Assembly: GCA_029204225.1 (NCBI GenBank)
Contig: CM055109.1
Location: forward strand, 481,688-545,687
DNA from: Diphasiastrum complanatum
Taxonomy: Eukaryota; Streptophyta; Lycopodiopsida; Lycopodiales; Lycopodiaceae
DNA: 64,000 bases
Reading direction: 5' to 3'
Below, one piece after another: positions 58,494-64,000 of this stretch. The position numbers were made by a program, and so were the translations under genes. Under the pieces are notes generated by a model, which did not search any database, was not told where the DNA came from, and saw only the letters and a list, made by a program, of their open reading frames with translations. Positions within the stretch are counted from its first letter, which is position 1. Each line of letters starts with the position of its first letter.

Positions 58494-59029
58494 CTGAAAA
58501 GTGCATCAAGAAAAACTGTGTACAATTGCAAAGTCATGTTTTGACAATTTCCTCAAAAAAATTTCATGGAGAAGAAAAAAATTTAAAGAGTTTTTAAAAA
58601 AAGTAATTTCTTGTTCCGGATTTACTAATTCTCTGACTTTGTAAAAAGATTTTTATTGTTTTCAAAGAACTTTTTTGAGGATTTTCAGTTTTGATTGGTT
58701 TTTGATCTCTAGAACAAAAATTTATATGTTAAGCGCGTTCCCAAGAAGATTTTGCTATCCAAAATCAGATGTTGTGGGAAGCATTCTACTGCATCTATGC
58801 TATATTACTGCATCTACGTTGCGAAACGCAAGCATTCTGGAATGTAAAATGCTAGCTAGAACCCAAGAAAAAAAACATATCCAAGGAAAAACCATTATTT
58901 TGTTGGAAATTTTTTTGTTAGTATAGGTAAAGATGGCTAGAAACATCATAATCAAAAGCTATAGTCAAGAGGCTAGGAAAACTTCCAAGAAACTGCCAAT
59001 TAGGGTAATTGGGTCCCAGAAAATTTTGT
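58494..59029. other. No recognisable gene
   Basis: AT-rich, with A and T runs. It is probably intron or upstream sequence of RPAC1. Confidence 0.4.
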
Positions 59030-59661
59030 CTCATACAACTTGGCCACTGGCCTAGTAAGTCCCAAATGGTTAGTACAATAGTTTTTTGCCCATCATATAC
59101 TAAACAAGCCTCCGAGTCTTGTTCTTTAGGATTAAGTTATACTCCTCATCCATAGCTTTCCTCCAAATATTCTCTTTTTCAGCTTTTCTTAAAGTAGATG
59201 GATCCTTAGTTTCCAATACTATAGCCATATATGCAAAGTGTACATCCTCATCCTCATGATGATCCTCCTGTTGATCCTCCTGTAGATCTTGATCCTCATG
59301 ATGCTTTTCAAGCCTAGAAGATTCCTAGTTCCCTATGTACTAGACTCTCCCTGTTCCAAAATAACACTATCCTTGAAAGTTTCATAGTACCATCTAAGTA
59401 ATCTTCTAGTATCTGATGTAGGATGATTCCTGCCTGGGGAAGCCGGAGGTGAACAAGTATCCCATGTACTTGATCTGTCCTTTCTTTTTCCTTTCTCAAC
59501 CATGGTCACTCTATAGGTACTTGAATTGGTGTAGGAGGTACATGTGTCGACTCAAGCTCCTGTAACAACTCATCACAAAAGATAGGAATTCCTCCATCTT
59601 GCTTCATATCATAAGATACTTCTACATCTTTATGAGATCCATCCTCATCAAAGATTACACC
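59030..59661 (-). pseudogene. Copia integrase-end/RT-start relic
   Basis: From 59661 down: VIFDEDGSHKDVEVSYDMKQ, DGGIPIFCDELLQELEST, PPTPIQVPIE, then after stops WRKAMDEEYNLILKNKTRRL. This is Copia pol around the linker. It is interrupted at 59,661 by the Gypsy element, whose other side is beyond the window. Confidence 0.75.
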
Positions 59662-60308
59662 TGTTGCACACAAGCTCACAAACCCTAAGTAAATACACAG
59701 AATTACCCAGCAAATCCGTCACTTTATTAATCTCAAGCAAATGTACATAGATCAACAAGCAAACATGAGAGCTCTGCTGCAAGTCTCCTCCCAACCATAG
59801 CTGCATAGGAATACCATAATGAGGAATGCCTGACAAGGCTCACACTATATTCTGTCAAGCACCCCTTAACCCTGACACATCCTAACGTCAACACATGGCA
59901 AACTCCATGCACAGTCGACACTTGCCACTTGGCAGTAACCTGACACATAGGCAAGCTAGTAGGTGGACAGTCTGACACGTGTCACTCATGCATTGGACCA
60001 AGTGTCCCAATGAGCATATGACACATGTCCTATTGACTCGTCCATTGACCGTCCGACAAGTGTCACTCCTCAGTGAGCATATGACACGTGTCACATTGAC
60101 CGGTCAACCCTTCCTACTTTTAGGAGGTCAGTCCAGCAGACTCTCATGAGACCCAGTACCCCCTTGTCCATCTCGGATTTAATCACTATAACAAATATTT
60201 ACATTGCAATTTACAATTGTCTCCACAGGCTGGTGATTTAGCCATTTACGATTTAATAATTACAATTTACCATTTACATTGGGCAAGGGATTCAAAGTAC
60301 ATGTGACA
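59662..60308 (-). repeat. 3' LTR of the chromovirus
   Basis: 647 bp, on minus beginning TGTCACAT and ending GTGTGCAACA, directly after the purine tract GAGGAGGGAAGGGA. Its end matches the 81 bp of 5' LTR visible at 63920-64000 with one substitution and one indel of about 5 bp. It contains a cluster of TGACACGTGTCA-type palindromes. Confidence 0.9.
59973..60107. promoter_or_regulatory. G-box/W-box palindrome cluster in the chromovirus LTR
   Basis: TGACACGTGTCA (59973-59984), TGACACATGTCC (60019-60030), CGACAAGTGTCA (60054-60065), TGACACGTGTCA (60082-60093) and TTGACCGGTCAA (60096-60107). Half sites TGACACAT occur near 59873 and 59941. On minus these lie upstream in the LTR, where U3 enhancers are expected. 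Core CACGTG binds bZIP/bHLH factors and TTGAC binds WRKY factors. Confidence 0.6.
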
Positions 60309-61447
60309 TCCCTTCCCTCCTCAGATGACATCGTCCTCGATGGCAAAGTCTGGATATTGTGCGTGCAACCCATGCACGGTCTCCTAGGTAGCATCACTGA
60401 GAGGTCGTCCATGCCATGCAACCAAGTACTCACGGAGCAAACGACTCTGCAACCGTCTATGACTCCAGTCCAATACTCTCGCTGGTCCATGCATCACCTC
60501 CCCATGCTCCTGAAACAATACAAGGCCATTAGCCAACAAGTTATCACCGTCATGTAAAACTTTCTTTAAGCGTGAAACATGAAAAATAGGATGAACCTTA
60601 CAACCAACAGGCAAATCCAATTCATAAGCAACGCTGTTAATCTTTGTAACAATTTTCCAAGGTCCACAGTATCTAGGTGACAACTTATAACACTTCCCTG
60701 TCTTTAGGGTTTTCGAGTCCTTTGGAATCTTGAGAAATACCATATCTCCTTCCTCGAACTCTCTTGGCGTACGATCCAGGACAACATATGTCTTTGCCCG
60801 ATCCATCGCCGCTTCTACATTTTCCTTTGCTAACTCCAACATCTGTTGCATGTGAGTTAGAAATTCCATAGCACTAGGTGTCTTATGAGGCATACCTATA
60901 GTAACTGGACTGGCTGGTCTCAAACCATAATTTAGTAAAGGACTCATCTTCGTAGATGCATTCTTGTTATCATTATAGGCAAACTCCAACAATGGTAGGT
61001 AACGTTCCCATTGCGTTTGCCTTTCACTCACATATGCCCTAAGCATGTCTTCCAAGGTTTGGTTAACTCTCTCAGTTTGCCCATCTATTTCAGGATGATC
61101 AGAACTACTCATTCCCACCTGCACCTCTAAAATTTGCCAGTCAAACGAGAATCCCTGTCAAACACAATGGATCTAGGTAATCCATGAAGTCTGAATACAT
61201 GCTGTATAAACAAATCAGCCATACCAAGTGCATCAATCTTATTACTAGTTGGGATAAAATGAGCCATTTTCGTGACTCTGTCAACCACAACTAGGATAGC
61301 ATTATGTTGTTGCTGCGTATGCGGTAAACATGTAATAAAGTCCATGGAAATACTCTCCCATCTCCCTTCTGGTATGGGTAACGGGCGTAATAATCCAAGC
61401 TTAATCCTTTCAGCCTTATTAATTTGACACTTAAAACAATGTGTCAC
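60309..61447 (-). pseudogene. Chromovirus integrase and chromodomain
   Basis: HCFKCQINKAER (zinc domain end), MDFITCLPHTQQQHNAILVV (first Asp), RSIVFDRDSRLTGKF (second Asp) and then a stop and short deletion near 61,126. Next SSSDHPEIDGQTERVNQTLE (Glu), the GPWKIV/VHPIFHVSRLKKVL region and a chromodomain ending (RVLDWSHRRL, REYLVAWHGRPLSDAT, then TAG where W is expected, then VHGLHAQYPDF and IEDDVI). Chromodomains steer integration to marked chromatin. The stop at the conserved Trp and the missing residues after TGKF disable the protein. Confidence 0.9.
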
Positions 61448-61480
61448 ATAATGGTTTACTTCTTTCTTAAGTCTAGACCA

Positions 61481-62276
61481 CTAAAAGTTACGTCGTGTCA
61501 ACTCATAGGTCCTATCCACACCAGGATGACCAGCACTAGGGCTATCTTGACAGAGATGCAAGATCCTCTCACAAGCTGGAATAAGAGCCTTGCCATTTCT
61601 CATCACTATTCCATCTTCTATGGAATACTTAAGATAAGTGCGAACCAAGGTAGAAGAGTTTTCCTCTTGAGACTCTGCATAGCCATGACTCACCTCATGT
61701 TCCACTTTCTTACAGTGAGGATCTTCCTGCTGAGCCTTTCTTATCTCAGACAGTAAGTCATTTTCAATGACGACAAATGACATCTGATACCATATACGAG
61801 ATAGTGCATCTGCCACACGATTCTCGGCACCTTTCTTGTACCAAATCTCCATTAGTAATTCTTGCATGAGCTCAGACCATCTGGCTTGCCGGTCTCTAAG
61901 GTCTGGCTGCTTACAAAAGTATCTCAAGGTATCATGATCAGCGAATACCTCAAATTCTGATCCATACAGATAATGCCTCCATGCCTTTAATGCATGAACT
62001 ATGGCATACAACTCCTTTTCATGAGTTGGATAATTTTTCTGAGCAGGGTTGAGCTTCTTGCTCTCAAGGATCACATGAGAACAGCTCCCACAGCAATGTC
62101 ACTCGCACCCGTATCTATAACATAGGGCTTTTGAGGGTCTACAATCTTTAGAGTGACGCACTCAGCAATAGCTTGCTTCAACTGATCAAAGCTTGCTTGT
62201 TGCAGTTCGATCCACTCACCAAATCTATTCTTTTGAGTCAAATCAGTCAAAGGTGTTGCAATATAGGAGTATCCCT
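61481..62276 (-). pseudogene. Chromovirus RT end and RNase H
   Basis: GYSYIATPLTDLTQKNRFGE and KPYVIDTGASDIAVGAVL (RT thumb and first RNase H motif; the usual DAS is GAS), then NYPTHEKELYAIVHALKAWR, FEVFADHDTLRYFCKQPDL, ADALSR and the start of the integrase zinc domain (HPGVDRTYELTRRNF). A frame change lies near 62,075. Above 62,276 the sequence switches abruptly to the Copia LTR. Confidence 0.88.
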
Positions 62277-62895
62277 TGTTGGAATGTAAATGGAATTGCT
62301 TACATTACCATAGGTTACTTTGACCCAAAAGGTCGAGAGTTGTGTAACCATGGTCATTTATTATATTAGGCCTACTAAACTTAGAGTTAGCTAAGTTAGT
62401 ATGAAATTAACTTGGTAGGGACTCATGGGTCCACTAGGCCTAATTGTGACATTAGGTACCCCAACTTGACATATTGGAGGTACCTTATTCTTTCTATGTA
62501 ACTTATAGAAAGTTGGATAGTCAATAGTCAAGTAGTTGGACAGCCAATAGTCAAGTAGTTGGATAGCCAATAGTCATGAAGTTAGATAGTCATCTTGGAC
62601 TATATATATGTGTGCATCCCATTTGTATAAGACACTTTTGTAAGCAATACTGACTATTCTCCTTGGCTGTCCACGAGTTTCTACAAGAGGGTTCCTAGCC
62701 ATCTCTCTCTTTCTTTTGAGAATGCTTTGTGTGATTGAATAGTTAAGATTCTGGATCCTTAGGCTTCTATTTCCTACATGGTATCAAAGCCTTTAGGTGA
62801 TCATATTGCTTGCAGGAGGGCGCCCAATAGGAAGCTATCTTCTTCCCCTTTTGGTTGCAGAAAATCATCAAGCTGCTGATTTTTGCAGGAGAAGA
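62277..62895 (+). mobile_element. Copia LTR (502 bp) with primer site and leader, inside the chromovirus
   Basis: LTR 62277-62778 begins TGTTGGAATG and ends TCCTACA. Primer site TGGTATCAAAGCC follows at 62779, then about 110 bp of leader, and Gypsy pol resumes near 62,900. No second LTR or coding region is present, so this is a truncated 5' end. It sits where the Gypsy RT palm should be, in opposite orientation to Gypsy. Confidence 0.8.
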
Positions 62896-63905
62896 ATCAG
62901 TTTTCCTCTTAGGAAGGAAAACTGATGGAAGATCATCTATGAACACATCTGAAAACTCTCTCCTAATCTCTTGATCCAAATTGGTAATAGTACTGGTTTG
63001 CAAACACTGCATGCTACTCAGACTAGTATTAGTTGACATATCAAGTAGAAAACAAACACACATGTACTCACAATGGATCCTACGCAATTGCGTAGCTGAA
63101 ACAAGCGGTCCAGGAGGCACATCCCGCTCACCCGAAGGGAATGCCTCACACCATCAAACTGAAACTCATACACATGAGTATTCCAGGCTATGTGTGGCTT
63201 CCGCATCGTGTGCCAACAAATGCCCAACACCACATCAAACCACCCAAGTTGTGTTATCTCAAAATCCAACTCTTCTGTGTAACTTTGTACAGTTAGTGGA
63301 ATGCCCACAACCCTCTTATCCCAAATCTCTGTACCCTTTCCATTAGCCATTTCCACTGTGTACTGGGATAGTTGAGTATTCACACCCTAACTTCCGCACC
63401 AAAGTTAAATTCAACACTTTATGAGAGGACCCAGTGTCAAATAGAACCTGAACATCTCTACCACATAGTTGTCCTCGCATAACAATAAGAGAAGTGTTAG
63501 GAAATTGATACCCTTGGCGAGCCGATTTTGACAAAAGCGCTGGTGGAGCCGTGTCCACTCTCCCGACCACCGAAACATTCGTGAGGCGTGGAACATCTGG
63601 ATTGGCTTCCTGCTCGATCTCTTCCACTGCCATAGGGTCATCACCCTAGTTCGTCTGGTCCACCTGAAGATTATATGTGGTCCGCATCAAGTTCCGTGGA
63701 CATTCCTTCCAGCTATGTTGCCCCAAACATCCAAAACAGAGGTTCTCCCTCTCTGCACATTCTTGGTCCTGAGGCGACAGTCAATCTGCTATCTTATGGG
63801 ATCCCAATCTGCCAACAGATCACCTGCAGGAGGGCGTTGGCTCTCCAAGAATGCTCCAAACCCTAACTGAAGATGCCAAATCCCACACAAGTCTTGAAAG
63901 CAACT
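62896..63905 (-). pseudogene. Chromovirus gag remnant, protease and RT start
   Basis: From 63.9 kb down: a short non-gag-like lead, a zinc knuckle CFGCLGQHSWKEC with three instead of four residues between Cys2 and His, then VRKLGCEY and VLFDTGSSHKVLN (aspartic protease, active site DTG), FDVVLGICWH, and REFSDVFIDDLPSVFLPKRK (start of RT). Most of gag is absent between the primer site and the knuckle. Frame changes lie between protease and RT. Confidence 0.8.
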
Positions 63906-63919
63906 GCTCTGATACCAAA

Positions 63920-64000
63920 TGTTGCACACAACAAACCCTAAGTAAATACACAGAATTACCCAGCAAATCCGTCACTTTATTTATCTCAAGCAAATGTACA
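63920..64000 (-). repeat. 5' LTR of the chromovirus (window edge)
   Basis: The last 81 bp of the LTR (minus end GTGTGCAACA), two bases before the primer site TGGTATCAGAGC. The remainder lies beyond the window. Confidence 0.9.

Larger units (their letters stand above)
59662..64000 (-). mobile_element. Chromovirus (Ty3/Gypsy with chromodomain), RT core replaced by a Copia LTR
   Basis: On minus: 5' LTR (63920 to beyond 64,000), primer site TGGTATCAGAGC (complement at about 63908-63918), a short gag remnant with knuckle CFGCLGQHSWKEC, protease VLFDTGSSHKVLN, the start of RT (FSDVFIDDLPS), an inserted Copia LTR (62277-62778) plus leader, the RT end (GYSYIATPLTDL), RNase H, integrase, chromodomain, polypurine tract and 3' LTR (59662-60308). 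The RT catalytic core is missing and gag is mostly deleted, so the copy is dead. It is inserted in the Copia relic at 59.0-59.66 kb. The far flank is outside the window, so the target duplication cannot be checked. Confidence 0.9.

Overview
The window is nuclear DNA of a plant, most likely a land plant with a large, repeat-rich genome. The evidence is one interrupted gene for the plant form of RNA polymerase I/III subunit RPAC1, GT-AG introns, initiator-Met tRNA primer sites on the LTR elements, and typical plant Copia, chromodomain Gypsy and CACTA relics. I cannot name the species. Apart from RPAC1 nearly everything recognisable is mobile DNA, mostly decayed and nested.

Layout. 1-10 kb: two CACTA relics in opposite orientation (TNP2-like transposase on minus, its C-terminal DUF4218/DUF4216 region on plus), a duplicated non-coding block with hairpins, and an expansin-like exon beside a transposase-like fragment. 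10.1-12.3 kb: RT-less Gypsy relic. 12.26-17.75 kb: a very young Copia-type element with LTRs that look identical and one open 1195-codon frame in which gag and protease are followed by unrecognised sequence instead of normal integrase-RT. 17.84-28.26 kb: an unusual DNA transposon inserted in an older Copia. 31-32.6 kb: tandem tRNA-like (SINE) arrays, three copies on plus and six on minus. 36-37.9 kb: relic of a reverse transcriptase that is neither Copia nor Gypsy. 39.3-50 kb: Gypsy and Copia relics, among them a nearly full Copia pol (40.2-43.5 kb), and a 65-bp CGAGTC-rich tandem repeat. 52.1 kb: a MITE-like element. 53.0-58.1 kb: C-terminal half of RPAC1 on minus. 59.0-64.0 kb: Copia relic interrupted by a chromovirus that itself contains a Copia LTR.

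The standout is the 10.4-kb element at 17,843-28,259. It has 17-bp terminal inverted repeats and the interrupted Copia coding sequence resumes on its far side. It carries four genes arranged as two convergent pairs: an unrecognised plus gene facing a histone H3-Ulp1 protease fusion gene, then an unrecognised acidic plus gene facing a transposase-like gene. The fusion gene starts with an H3-like tail (ARTKQ) that keeps K4 but lacks K9 and K14, continues as a gap-free H3 fold, a proline-rich linker and a C48/Ulp1-type protease split over four exons in one consistent frame. Sixteen copies of an 18-bp motif (GATATCGRWTCARCGCGC), always in inverted pairs 50-53 bp apart, lie directly upstream of the two divergent genes, between them, and in an intron of the fusion gene. 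I infer a transposon that carried its own chromatin-modifying functions and DNA-binding sites. This copy is dead through nonsense changes.
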